Source: JASSUD01 sp031963005
GTDB lineage: Bacteria > Pseudomonadota > Gammaproteobacteria > Burkholderiales > Burkholderiaceae
Length of the DNA: 64,000 bases
Direction: 5' to 3'
Assembly (NCBI GenBank): GCA_031963005.1
Contig: JASSUL010000011.1
Span: 1-64,000 of the forward strand
Made by a program: the position numbers and the translations under genes
Shown: in pieces, positions 37,070 to 45,764 of the stretch
How the letters are laid out: each line of letters starts with the position of its first letter
How positions within the stretch are numbered: position 1 is the stretch's first letter
Notes under the pieces: model-generated
The model's input: the letters and a program-made list of their open reading frames with translations, nothing else
Told to the model about the DNA's origin: nothing
Database searches by the model: none

Positions 37070-37534
37070 TTATTCTTGGGGCACTATAAATAAACGTTTA
37101 TCCCATATTACTGCTTGCGGTTTGGTGACGGTGATGTATTGGGCATCCGGGTGTGCAGGGTTGACTAGAACATTCCATTCTTGTTGCGCGATGACGGAGG
37201 GCACTAAGAGAATGGCGGAATGTTTTTCTTTTAGCCAATGATCACCAAATGCGCGCGCAGACACACTATCTGGATAATTCCATCCTTCTGGTAAACCCTC
37301 AGGAGGGGCTTGTTGGATCGATACGGTATCGGGTACATGGGCAACTACGTAGGCATGCGTACGCGGTATTTGCCCAATATTGGTGTGCACTAGTGTTTCC
37401 AGCATGGCACCTGCGTAGGTGAGCGATCCATAGATGACGGGCTGCCCTGGGCTATTGAAACGTCCGCCTAGTAATGCCGCTCCAAAACCAGACCATATGG
37501 GATAACGCGCATCCGCAATACGGTAAATCTCCAT
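37070..37534 (-). CDS. RES-domain toxin
   Basis: From ATG 37534, 154 residues starting MEIYRIADARYPIWSGFGAA. Conserved RES elements: YRI, GGRFNSPGQPVIYGSLTYAG, ALLGGRF, and later NVLVNPAHPDA. RES toxins break down NAD+ (for example MbcT and Res of Xre-RES systems), halting growth. The start overlaps the upstream antitoxin stop as TAATG, so translation is coupled. The frame is open to 37564 but the antitoxin overlap fixes the start. Confidence 0.9.
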   Translation of the reverse strand: MEIYRIADARYPIWSGFGAALLGGRFNSPGQPVIYGSLTYAGAMLETLVHTNIGQIPRTHAYVVAHVPDTVSIQQAPPEGLPEGWNYPDSVSARAFGDHWLKEKHSAILLVPSVIAQQEWNVLVNPAHPDAQYITVTKPQAVIWDKRLFIVPQE

Positions 37535-37968
37535 TATGAGGGCAGTCCGTAACATAGCGCCCAAAGCAGCATTTCAACGCGTCGTGCTCCTAACTCGGTC
37601 ATTGCCACTTCTAGAGGAGTGCGATCTTCTAGGAGTGGATGGGGCATATGAATAAATTCTTTGGCTTTTTCTGCGGAATCCCATACATATTTTGCCGTTG
37701 CAAAAACGCGTGCTAGCCGCTCTGCTTTTTCTGATTCATTGAGGTTCAGTTTGGTGCGACGACGCTTAAATGTGGCCTCTGGAATGATGCTATAGAGCAA
37801 TACTTTGCAATCTGCCGGAGTGCGTGCCATATGACTAATGCTAGTTTGCAAAGCGGATTTCGGTAAGCCAAGACGTACGCGATCCTCTAATTCAGCAAAA
37901 GTCTTTGGTATAGGAATAAGGGCCATGACCGCGGCGATTTCTTCGGGGGATATGCCTTGTTGTGCCAT
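37534..37968 (-). CDS. Xre/MbcA/ParS-type antitoxin of RES toxin
   Basis: From ATG 37968 (MAQQGISPEEIAAVMALIPI, with GGAGAG upstream), 144 residues. The C-terminus is the DUF2384 toxin-binding domain (NESEKAERLARVFATAKYVW, FIHMPHPLLEDRTPLEVAMT, GARRVEMLL). These antitoxins bind the RES toxin's active site and repress their own promoter. The frame is open to 38016, but that part contains the -10 box and one operator arm, so the later ATG is preferred. First gene of the pair. Confidence 0.9.
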   Translation of the reverse strand: MAQQGISPEEIAAVMALIPIPKTFAELEDRVRLGLPKSALQTSISHMARTPADCKVLLYSIIPEATFKRRRTKLNLNESEKAERLARVFATAKYVWDSAEKAKEFIHMPHPLLEDRTPLEVAMTELGARRVEMLLWALCYGLPS

Positions 37969-37985
37969 GTCGCTCTCCACTCTCC

Positions 37986-38025
37986 AAGTATCAAAATATA
38001 CCTTATTATAGGTCATATGATACTT
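37986..38025 (-). promoter_or_regulatory. promoter and operator-like palindrome of Xre-RES pair
   Basis: AAGTATCA at 37986-37993 and TGATACTT at 38018-38025 form a perfect 8-bp inverted repeat flanking a TATAAT -10 box (38005-38010, minus strand). This is the arrangement expected for autorepression by the antitoxin. Confidence 0.7.
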
Positions 38026-38435
38026 TTTGCGTAGGCCGATGGAGGGTGCGTGCTTACCCTTAAGCGTGCTTAAGGACTGCTAGGGTAGCAGCAAGCGGCT
38101 CTGTCTGCCGTGGGCCTATAAATGGGTATCATTTTTAATATTCATTTAAAGATATCTCTTTAGATAGATAAGAAAAAAATCTCTATCTCTTTGATATCAA
38201 TTTTTATAAAAAAATAATGTTCTTTATAAGAAAATGCTCAATTCATTTTAATTTTATTCAAGAAAAGATTTGCCCTCCCCCTCTGCTTTATTTTTAATCT
38301 AGTGTCTTTACACTATTGCCAAAGCATATTTTTTGCCTTTTTGCTTTAATCAGGCGGCTATTGAGAAATAAATAGATTGTGCTTGATTCATTATCATTTA
38401 CATCAAAGGCATTTTGAAAAAAAGAGGGATGGAAG
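38026..38435. other. AT-rich intergenic region
   Basis: No gene seen. The first 80 bp are upstream of the Xre-RES promoter; a short CTTAAGCG pair (about 38060-38075) could form a small hairpin. The remainder is strongly AT-rich and probably holds the promoter of 38436-39077; no TTCG pair as in the 43.69-kb promoter is present. Confidence 0.4.
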
Positions 38436-39077
38436 GTGATAGATTCTACATTATCTACAGTAAATAATAATTTCGAGACGGTTATTGTTTTAAATGCACA
38501 AAATCATGATCGAGTGGCGGCGTCATATGAGTTGCAACCATTGCCACATAGAGTAGAAGTGGCGTCAAGAAGACAGCCCAATATTCAAATAAATAATAGG
38601 GTGCTCACACATGAATCTGCTAATATTGAGAGACAAACGTTATTAGATATATTCAAAAATGCTTCAAGAGAAGAAAGAAAGAGCATGGCGATATATGGTG
38701 CGTTATTAACTTCTTCGGTAGCCGCTTTGACAGCAACAATTTGGACAGTAGATTATACTATGCGTAATCTAAATGATCTCGATAAAAAAATGATTGCTTA
38801 TGCTTCATTCCAGCTTGGTTTTGTTTTTTCTCTTTCCATAGTGACTACTGCATTTTTTAGTTACAATCTAAATAGCATGATATATAGAGAAAGCCAAAAT
38901 AATACTAATGAGATTCATCAAAATAGATCTGCTGTAATCAGAGGAGAATATCAAAATCGATCTTCTATAAGCGGAGGAGAATTTTTGCCACCTTATCGGC
39001 CGCCTTATCAGCCACCTAGAATTTCTTCTTTGCAACCCCCTATTTATGAAGAAGCGATTGCGGCTGCAAATACTTAG
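38436..39077 (+). CDS. two-membrane-segment protein with PPxY-type tail
   Basis: A 213-residue protein with a GTG start at 38436 and GAGGGATGGAAG just upstream. A polar N-terminus (1-85) is followed by hydrophobic segments at about 87-105 and 121-142 and a Pro-rich tail with LPPY (184-187), PPYRPPYQPP and PPIY (201-204, in QPPIYEEA). PPxY motifs bind WW domains such as those of Rsp5/Nedd4 ubiquitin ligases, and are rare in ordinary bacterial proteins. No signal peptide. No family recognised. Its layout (polar part plus two membrane segments) is like 7725-8624 and 24301-25155. Confidence 0.65.
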   Translation: MIDSTLSTVNNNFETVIVLNAQNHDRVAASYELQPLPHRVEVASRRQPNIQINNRVLTHESANIERQTLLDIFKNASREERKSMAIYGALLTSSVAALTATIWTVDYTMRNLNDLDKKMIAYASFQLGFVFSLSIVTTAFFSYNLNSMIYRESQNNTNEIHQNRSAVIRGEYQNRSSISGGEFLPPYRPPYQPPRISSLQPPIYEEAIAAANT

Positions 39078-39138
39078 TGGTAAGTTTGGAAAGGTAGGTC
39101 ACTTTAGTTAGAGAGGATAGATCTACCTCAAACATGAA

Positions 39139-39172
39139 GTAGCCTATGTAGGCTATTTCTAATAGGTTTTTT
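39139..39172 (+). terminator. terminator after PPxY protein
   Basis: AGCCTATGTAGGCT inverted pair, then a T-rich tail (TTTCTAATAGGTTTTTTT), 62 bp past the stop. Confidence 0.55.
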
Positions 39173-39186
39173 TATTTCAAATAAAT

Positions 39187-41085
39187 ATGTCTTTTTTCCA
39201 GCGTAAATTACCCTCCTCGCAGCTCACTTTATCCACGTTTCTACGGCCTTTTATTCGGACTTACCGGGGGGCTTTCCTAGCGACGTTGCTGTTGGCCATA
39301 GCGGCTATGCTTATTGAGTCCTCTGTCTATCCGTTGTTGATGCGTGCTTTGCTCGATGCGATGGTGCGTTATCAGCCTACCTCTACAACGCCTTTGACAG
39401 TGGTTTTGGCATCAAAGCCGCTTTCTATTTTTCTGCAGATGCTGGTAATTTGGAGTGTGATGGAGGTGATCTACCGTTTGTATGGTTTTTGCGACGCATG
39501 GCTCTTTCCCCGTTTTGAAGCGGCTATACGTACTGCTATGCTCAGCCATTTGATGGAACATTCGCATGCGTTCTTTGCCCATCACCCTGCTGGTAGTTTG
39601 GCCAATAAAATCAATGATATTAGTCGAAGCCCAACCCGCATTTTTACTATGGTCATTGGCCTGTTGATTCCGGTGCTGTGCTCTATCGCTATTATTTCCG
39701 CGATTTTTTTTAGTTTGCATCCTTTCTTTGGCGCGCTTTTTTTAAGTTGGGCATGTATCCATATCGGCATAGGAATCTATTTTGCACCGCGCTGTAATAC
39801 GCGCTCGGCATCCCATGCCGCGACGCGTAGCGCTTTGCAGGGGCGCATTGTCGACATTTTTTCTAATATGGTGGCTGTACGCATTTTCTCGCGCCAGGCA
39901 TTTGAATACCATGAATTTCTACCACGCCAAGCGCGAGAGCAGAAGGAACAAGCTGCTTCATTGTTTTATATAGAAAGAATGAAAATCGCACTGGGTATTG
40001 CTTCTCTGCTCTGTATTGGTATGGGTGAAATGGGCGGAGCGATATATGGTTGGAGTCGTGGCATTCTGTCACTAGGCGAAGCGGTTTTGATTTTGAATGC
40101 TAGTTGGGGGATTACGGGTACGCTATGGATATTAAGTAATCAACTCCCTGAGCTGTTTAAGGAAGTGGGAGTATGTAATCAAGCCTTATCCTTACTGCAA
40201 ATTGTTCCTGAAATTCAAGATATTCCTAACGCGAAAAAACTCCAGACCACACGGGGGGAAATTATATTTGACCAAGTGCGTTTTGATTATCCTGGTGCCG
40301 CAAAACCTGCTTTTGGGATGAATGCTTCTGCTAAACCTAAATTGAAGGCCAAGGCGAGCTCGTCGCCTACTTATATGCCGATTGACGTTGCGCATAAAAA
40401 GAATTTAGCGCAAACGGTACATTTAAAAGCAGGAGAAAAAGTAGGATTAGTGGGAGAGTCGGGGGGAGGCAAAACCACTTTTGTCCATTTAATTTTGCGA
40501 TATTATGATGTCCATGCAGGGCATATCTTGATTGATGGGCAAGATATTCGTGAAGTGACGCAGACCTCTTTGCGTGAAAATATTAGCTTTATCCCGCAAG
40601 ACCCCCTCCTCTTTCATAGAAGCGTCTTAGAAAATATTCGCTATGGGATGCCCACAGCTAGCAATGAGGCGGTGCATGAAGCAGCGCGTTTAGCTCGGTG
40701 TGATGGATTTATTAAGCAGCTTCCTGAGGGGTATGACACCTTGGTCGGGGAGCGTGGCGCGAAACTGTCCGGAGGGCAACGTCAGCGCATTGCGATTGCG
40801 CGTGCTTTTTTGAAAAATGCGCCGATTTTGATTTTGGATGAAGCCACTTCTGCGCTAGATTCTTTGACCGAAGCAGAAATTCAAGAGAGTCTTTACAACT
40901 TATCTAGACAAAAACAAGATCGCACCACCTTAGTCATTGCCCACCGTTTATCTACGCTTCTCGATATGGATCGTATTTTAGTGTTTCACAAAGGAGAGGT
41001 CGTAGAAGACGGATCGCATCACGATCTAATCGCTGCAGGCGGACGGTATGCAAAATTATGGCATATGCAGCAAGGTAAAGATTAA
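39187..41085 (+). CDS. ABC exporter, MsbA/multidrug type (permease-ATPase fusion)
   Basis: A 632-residue half-transporter. Six membrane helices occupy about residues 20-310, then the ATPase: Walker A GESGGGKTT near 420, signature LSGGQRQRIAIARAF, Walker B ILILDEATSALD and the His switch AHRLS. An extra basic, Ala/Ser-rich stretch (about 375-400, KPKLKAKASSSPTYMP) sits between the membrane and ATPase domains and is unusual. It would act as a homodimer in the inner membrane; lipid, drug or peptide as cargo cannot be read. Followed by a strong terminator, so a single-gene unit. Confidence 0.9.
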   Translation: MSFFQRKLPSSQLTLSTFLRPFIRTYRGAFLATLLLAIAAMLIESSVYPLLMRALLDAMVRYQPTSTTPLTVVLASKPLSIFLQMLVIWSVMEVIYRLYGFCDAWLFPRFEAAIRTAMLSHLMEHSHAFFAHHPAGSLANKINDISRSPTRIFTMVIGLLIPVLCSIAIISAIFFSLHPFFGALFLSWACIHIGIGIYFAPRCNTRSASHAATRSALQGRIVDIFSNMVAVRIFSRQAFEYHEFLPRQAREQKEQAASLFYIERMKIALGIASLLCIGMGEMGGAIYGWSRGILSLGEAVLILNASWGITGTLWILSNQLPELFKEVGVCNQALSLLQIVPEIQDIPNAKKLQTTRGEIIFDQVRFDYPGAAKPAFGMNASAKPKLKAKASSSPTYMPIDVAHKKNLAQTVHLKAGEKVGLVGESGGGKTTFVHLILRYYDVHAGHILIDGQDIREVTQTSLRENISFIPQDPLLFHRSVLENIRYGMPTASNEAVHEAARLARCDGFIKQLPEGYDTLVGERGAKLSGGQRQRIAIARAFLKNAPILILDEATSALDSLTEAEIQESLYNLSRQKQDRTTLVIAHRLSTLLDMDRILVFHKGEVVEDGSHHDLIAAGGRYAKLWHMQQGKD

Positions 41086-41104
41086 GATCGGGAATGTTAT
41101 TGCA

Positions 41105-41131
41105 TGGGGACATGATGTCCCCAGTTTTTTT
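41105..41131 (+). terminator. intrinsic terminator after ABC exporter
   Basis: TGGGGACA/TGTCCCCA perfect 8-bp stem, 3-nt loop, followed by GTTTTTTT; 20 bp past the stop. Confidence 0.85.
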
Positions 41132-41151
41132 GATCCCCTACCCTATAGACC

Positions 41152-42018
41152 ATGCACTTTATTCTTCAATATCCTGAGCGTCCCACATTTGAAAATCAAA
41201 ATGCAAAATCGGTAGAGATTGCGGCCCTGTGTCCTGGGGTCAAAATTCACCGTGTTGTGCATGAAGCGAAAGCAGGCAGTTTTGCATTACGCATAGAGCA
41301 CATATCTGCCCAGCAGATCGAGATCTTACAAGCATATTGTGACGACAAAAAAGTCGATGGTGCAGTGCTAGCCCCTAAACCCCTTAGTGAATTTGGTCTC
41401 TTGGCGATGGATATGGATTCCACGCTGATCGATATGGAGTGTATCGACGAAATCGCTGCATGGGCAGGGAAAAAAGAGGCCGTCGCTGCATTAACGGAAC
41501 AAGCTATGCAGGGGCAGATCGACTTTAATGAAAGCCTCAAACAGCGGGTCGCATTACTGAAAGGGGCGCCCGCCCATGTGCTGGACGAAGTATGTACGCA
41601 ACGTTTACGTTTATCTGCTGGAGCGGATATTCTCCTTGAAGGCGCACGCGCCGCCGGATTGCGCACCTTATTAGTGTCGGGAGGATTTACTTTTTTCGCA
41701 GAGCGCCTTCAAGCACAACTCCGTTTAGATACGATACGCGCTAATACCTTGGAAATTATCGATGGCAAGCTCACTGGCAAAGTGCTCGGAGAGATCGTCA
41801 ATGCACAGGTCAAAGCGCGCACCCTAGAAGAAACTTGCGCCCAATGGGGGCTTAGCACCCAGCAGGCCATCGCCATTGGCGATGGCGCCAATGATCTGCT
41901 AATGATGGCTCAAGCAGGGCTTTCGGTTGCCTTTCATGCAAAACCTATCGTGCAAAATGCGGCCGATGTCGCACTCAACCATGTTGGGTTAGAAGGTGTC
42001 TTGCCATTGTTTATATAA
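41152..42018 (+). CDS. serB: phosphoserine phosphatase
   Basis: A 288-residue HAD-family enzyme for the last step of serine synthesis. The nucleophile motif DMDSTLIDMECIDE (Asp 87, Asp 89), LLVSGGFTFFAERL and IAIGDGANDLLMM are all intact. The N-terminal 80 residues resemble the ACT-like front of beta-proteobacterial SerB. Cytosolic. Its ATG is 66 bp past the exporter stop with the terminator between, so it has its own promoter. murI follows 58 bp on. Confidence 0.95.
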   Translation: MHFILQYPERPTFENQNAKSVEIAALCPGVKIHRVVHEAKAGSFALRIEHISAQQIEILQAYCDDKKVDGAVLAPKPLSEFGLLAMDMDSTLIDMECIDEIAAWAGKKEAVAALTEQAMQGQIDFNESLKQRVALLKGAPAHVLDEVCTQRLRLSAGADILLEGARAAGLRTLLVSGGFTFFAERLQAQLRLDTIRANTLEIIDGKLTGKVLGEIVNAQVKARTLEETCAQWGLSTQQAIAIGDGANDLLMMAQAGLSVAFHAKPIVQNAADVALNHVGLEGVLPLFI

Positions 42019-42076
42019 TAGACCTCCTATTTTTTATGGCTCATAGAACCTCTTCTTCAGCAAAGCGTGCATTGCC

Positions 42077-43006
42077 TTGAACACCTCTCCTCTTCTTTTT
42101 AAAAGCTTGGGTAATGCGGCTGCTCCGATCGGTATTTTTGATTCTGGGGTTGGCGGATTATCCATATGGCAAGCGATTCGCGCACAGCTTCCCCAAGAAT
42201 CTCTAATTTATGTGGCGGATTCACGCTATGCGCCTTATGGCGAGCGCAGCGAGGGATTTATTCAAGGGCGCGCACTGGCGATAAGCCAATGGCTGATACA
42301 ACAGGGCGTAAAGGCTGTGGTCATTGCCTGTAATACGGCAACCGTCCAAGCCGTAGACGCGCTGCGGCTGCAGTTTGGAGGCATGCCGTCTGCATTAACA
42401 AACGCTACGCCGCCTCTTTCGGCGCCCACTTTATCTCCATTGCCCATTATCGGGGTCGAGCCGGCTATTAAATCAGCGGCCCAATATTCTAAAACAGGGA
42501 TAGCGGGCATATTAGCGACTAGCAGCACGCTACGCAGCGCCGCTTTTGCACGCCTATTGGCTCAGCATGCTGGAACGTGTCGGTTTATCCGCCAGGCTGG
42601 AACGGGTTTGGTAGCGGCAATAGAGCGTGGAGAAATCGATTCGCCAGCGCTACGTGATCGCCTCAAGCACTTTCTAGAACCCATGCTAGAAGCCGGCGCA
42701 GACACGCTGGTTTTAGGTTCTACGCATTTTCCTTTTTTAGGCGAAACGATTCATCAAATTAGCGGCTCTGCGCTGAATCTGATAGAAACTGGAGAACCTG
42801 TAGCACGGCAACTGCAGATGCAACTAGAATTACGCGGCCTCCTAGCGCCAAAAGAGCGGTGCTCTATATTAGATTTCTATACTACGGCTCAAGCGCAGCA
42901 TTTACAGCACTTTTTGCATAGAGTGATGGGTTTTTCGCCTTCCAATTCAGTGGTGCGTACTTTGGAACTTCCTGTGTCAGAAGGGGCTTGGAGCATTTCT
43001 GTTTAA
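42077..43006 (+). CDS. murI: glutamate racemase (second catalytic Cys replaced by Ser)
   Basis: A 309-residue protein of the Asp/Glu racemase family, which makes D-glutamate for peptidoglycan. IGIFDSGVGGLSIW and the first catalytic Cys (VVIACNTATVQAVDAL) are present. The second is LVLGSTHFPFLGE, where nearly all MurI have LGCTHYP. The start is a TTG at 42077; no in-frame ATG lies close upstream. An insertion of about 15 residues (PSALTNATPPLSAPTLSPLP) follows the first Cys region. The change could abolish or weaken racemase activity. TonB-family gene begins immediately after its stop. Confidence 0.9.
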   Translation: MNTSPLLFKSLGNAAAPIGIFDSGVGGLSIWQAIRAQLPQESLIYVADSRYAPYGERSEGFIQGRALAISQWLIQQGVKAVVIACNTATVQAVDALRLQFGGMPSALTNATPPLSAPTLSPLPIIGVEPAIKSAAQYSKTGIAGILATSSTLRSAAFARLLAQHAGTCRFIRQAGTGLVAAIERGEIDSPALRDRLKHFLEPMLEAGADTLVLGSTHFPFLGETIHQISGSALNLIETGEPVARQLQMQLELRGLLAPKERCSILDFYTTAQAQHLQHFLHRVMGFSPSNSVVRTLELPVSEGAWSISV

Positions 43007-43663
43007 ATGAACGACTCTCCAGTAAAGATCGTAGGTACCGCGTTTTGTATAGCAGCGTTGCATGCGGTAGGTCTCATGCTGTTATGGCCCTCCTATAACG
43101 CTTATCAGGCTTTGCAAAGCAAGATAGCGCAAGATTCGCCCTATAGCGCAGAGACTGCGCAGCAGCGCATATCCGTGACACTGCAAACGCATTTACTTAA
43201 GGCCGAGGCAGCCGATGTATCGCCATCTTCTAAAAAAAGGCATCAACCCGTTTCTTCCATACCCTTCCAATCACTATTGTCCTCTTCGGTTTCTAAGCCC
43301 GTAGTTTCCCCCTCTCCTTCTACTTTAGATCATCAACCATCCCCCCTCTCTATTCCCTCCAATATTTCTTCTTCCCACAGTACATCCTTTTCTAAATCCA
43401 ACACGGCTGCTATTTGCCGCCCCCCCATTCCTCACTACCCCAAGCGCGCACGCCAAAGGGGAGAGCACGGAATAACGCTTATCCATCTCGCTATTAATCC
43501 AAACGGTCAAATACAGCAGGCCACCGTGCAACAAAGTAGCGGCTTTGCCAGTCTAGATCGTGCAGCACTTGCCGCAGCTAAGAAAGCGGTATGTCAGCCT
43601 GATAGGCACTCTTTGACGACTAGGCAGGTCAAGCTGCGGTTTCAGTTTGAGTTATTGGATTGA
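43007..43663 (+). CDS. TonB-family energy-transducing protein
   Basis: A 218-residue protein. One N-terminal membrane helix (AFCIAALHAVGLMLLW) is followed by a Ser/Pro-rich spacer of about 85 residues (SPSTLDHQPSPLSIPSNISS) and a C-terminal TonB domain (PHYPKRARQRGEHGITLIHL, GQIQQATVQQSSGFASLDRA). TonB couples the proton gradient to outer-membrane receptors. The ATG touches the murI stop (TAAATG), so it is co-translated. No exbB/exbD lie nearby. The spacer lacks the usual Pro-Lys/Pro-Glu repeats. Confidence 0.88.
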   Translation: MNDSPVKIVGTAFCIAALHAVGLMLLWPSYNAYQALQSKIAQDSPYSAETAQQRISVTLQTHLLKAEAADVSPSSKKRHQPVSSIPFQSLLSSSVSKPVVSPSPSTLDHQPSPLSIPSNISSSHSTSFSKSNTAAICRPPIPHYPKRARQRGEHGITLIHLAINPNGQIQQATVQQSSGFASLDRAALAAAKKAVCQPDRHSLTTRQVKLRFQFELLD

Positions 43664-43691
43664 ACGAAGCGTTTCATTGTCTGAGTGGTAT

Positions 43692-43751
43692 TTCGCATAT
43701 GAATACGGTATTTCGTTATGGAAATAAATAATATTTATTTTTATTCACAAT
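43692..43751 (+). promoter_or_regulatory. PIP/hrpII-box type promoter
   Basis: TTCG at 43692-43695 and TTCG at 43712-43715 are exactly 16 bp apart; 30 bp further lies CACAAT (43746-43751), matching YANNNT. This is the full consensus TTCG-N16-TTCG-N29-32-YANNNT used by HrpB/HrpX-type AraC activators for type III secretion genes in Ralstonia, Xanthomonas and related bacteria. The next start codon on the strand is 43824, the 558-residue effector candidate. Confidence 0.65.
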
Positions 43752-43823
43752 AAATATGGGGAGATTTTTTATATGACTTCCTCTTGGATAAAATAATATT
43801 TATTATATTTTTAGGAGGTTATT

Positions 43824-45500
43824 ATGAGTTCCAGCGAATCGACGGTAACGCAAAGCCATTTTTCTAATATTATGCAACGTTTTCAACGTGGCAATGCGAA
43901 TTCAGATGAGGTTGGTAGAAGCAGTAAGAAAAATAATGGCGGTTTTTCAAATAATGCCCTTGGGAAAAGAGTTAATCGATCTGAAGCGGAAAGTAATTTT
44001 TCAGTTTCACAAAGAAATTCAATGTTTTTGAGTGAAGATGATAAAAAGAATTTTCATGCTTTATTGGATAATTTAAATTATTTTATTTCTAATAACGATT
44101 TTGATGATCAGACTAAAAAAGAATTAAAGGATATAAAAGAAAAAATTAATTCAATGGAAAAAAGTAAAGATCCACGTTTAGTGGATTTTGTAAATAATTC
44201 ATCAGATTTAATTAATGAAAAATATGATTTATATGGAGTTGAATTTTATTACCCTGATGTGGCAGGGCCTGCATTGAAAGAAATATATAAAAATTTTGAA
44301 AAAAAAATTATGCAAACATCATGGCTTACTCAAGATGATACGAAGGATCTTGCTAGAATACTATTAGAAAGAAGAGAGTCTGGAAAATCAAAAGTAGAAT
44401 CAGAATCGGAAGGAAATGATCATCTCTTTACAACAATTCCTGGTAGAGATATTAATTTAAGTAATACTAAAGAAAATGAAATGAAAGCTGAAAAAGAATC
44501 AGTAAAAAATATACATTTACCCCCTGAAATCGTAAATAATAATAAAACCTCTACAATTCAAAGTATATCTTCAAGCAAAAAAGAAATTTTTCAATCAATT
44601 ATAATTGAATATTATTATGAAAATACTAAATCACCGAAGCCTGCATATTTGCAAAATAATAATATAAATGGTGAAATTAAAAAATTATTTGAATATTTAA
44701 ATGATAGGGAAAGAAGTTTTGTTGATTATAAAAAATTAATTAAAGATATGCCTATTAATATGCAAAAATTATTTTTGGACGCATATCATTCATTAGATCC
44801 ACGTGCTGTGAAAAACCGTCTTGTAAGGCGAGAAAATTATAATAAAATTCTAAATAATACACAGGCATATGTAGAAAATTATATGGAATTTATGAAGGGC
44901 GGAAGTTTTTCGGAGACAATAATAAAAAGCCATGGAAGTGAAGAAGGAAAATTTTTGATTTCAAAATTGCTAAAATTTAATGATACCCTTGGGAAGGTAG
45001 ATAAAAATTCTTTGCATGAATTTTTAAGTAGATTTTTATTAAAAAACGACACATTGTACAATGAGGTTGATCTTTTTTTAGGAGAAGGAGATGGTAGTAA
45101 AGGATTTTATGAAAGAAATATTAAAGAGAAAAATAAATTAAAAAAATTAATTAAAATTAGTCCAATAGCACATACACGGGAAGCAGGAAAATTATTCTTC
45201 TCTAAAAAAATAAATAAATCTATAGTGGAGTCTGAAAGATATATAATAAAATCAATGTATGAGGGAATAAGAAAAATTGAATCGAATGATAATTTGTATC
45301 ATAATATGATAAATTTTCCATTAGAATGGTATAAAATATTATCAAAAGATGCTAAATTTAAAGAAGAATTAGAAAACATTAATCCGATAATTCTTAATTA
45401 TAGATCTGAGGGGTTAAATGGAAATGAAAGTAAAATAGAAATTGAAAACCAAATAATGTTTTATAGAATACTTGAAAAAATGATATCAACTAAATTTTAA
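43824..45500 (+). CDS. 558-residue AT-rich effector candidate
   Basis: ATG 43824 follows TAGGAGGTTATT, a strong ribosome site. The first 60 residues are Ser/Asn/Gln-rich and polar (MSSSESTVTQSHFSNIMQRF), as type III secretion signals often are. The rest is helical and Lys/Glu/Asn-rich, with no membrane segment and no catalytic motif I recognise. Base composition is far more AT-rich than the core neighbours, suggesting transfer. A PIP/hrpII-type box lies 108 bp upstream, and a strong terminator follows. Likely a secreted effector; activity unknown. Confidence 0.75.
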   Translation: MSSSESTVTQSHFSNIMQRFQRGNANSDEVGRSSKKNNGGFSNNALGKRVNRSEAESNFSVSQRNSMFLSEDDKKNFHALLDNLNYFISNNDFDDQTKKELKDIKEKINSMEKSKDPRLVDFVNNSSDLINEKYDLYGVEFYYPDVAGPALKEIYKNFEKKIMQTSWLTQDDTKDLARILLERRESGKSKVESESEGNDHLFTTIPGRDINLSNTKENEMKAEKESVKNIHLPPEIVNNNKTSTIQSISSSKKEIFQSIIIEYYYENTKSPKPAYLQNNNINGEIKKLFEYLNDRERSFVDYKKLIKDMPINMQKLFLDAYHSLDPRAVKNRLVRRENYNKILNNTQAYVENYMEFMKGGSFSETIIKSHGSEEGKFLISKLLKFNDTLGKVDKNSLHEFLSRFLLKNDTLYNEVDLFLGEGDGSKGFYERNIKEKNKLKKLIKISPIAHTREAGKLFFSKKINKSIVESERYIIKSMYEGIRKIESNDNLYHNMINFPLEWYKILSKDAKFKEELENINPIILNYRSEGLNGNESKIEIENQIMFYRILEKMISTKF

Positions 45501-45549
45501 TAAAATAATATACTTTGAATAAAAATATCAATCTATATTTCAAATATAG

Positions 45550-45597
45550 CAGCTAGCAGATAGAGTCCATCTTATCCCTGCTAGCTGTTTGTTTTTT
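45550..45597 (+). terminator. intrinsic terminator after effector candidate
   Basis: CAGCTAGCAG/CTGCTAGCTG perfect 10-bp stem, 18-nt loop, then TTTGTTTTTT; 50 bp past the stop. Confidence 0.8.
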
Positions 45598-45764
45598 CTC
45601 TATCCCCCGCCCCGCTTCCCTGCAATCTAGGTTATATACCCCAACCCCAAAGCGCGATTCTTTTTAAACTCCCCTGTACACTCTGTACCCTTTAGTACAG
45701 CAGCTATTGCACTGCATAGTGCTTTTGTTTTTTTAAGCCTAATGTTTTATTTAAAGGAACGATA

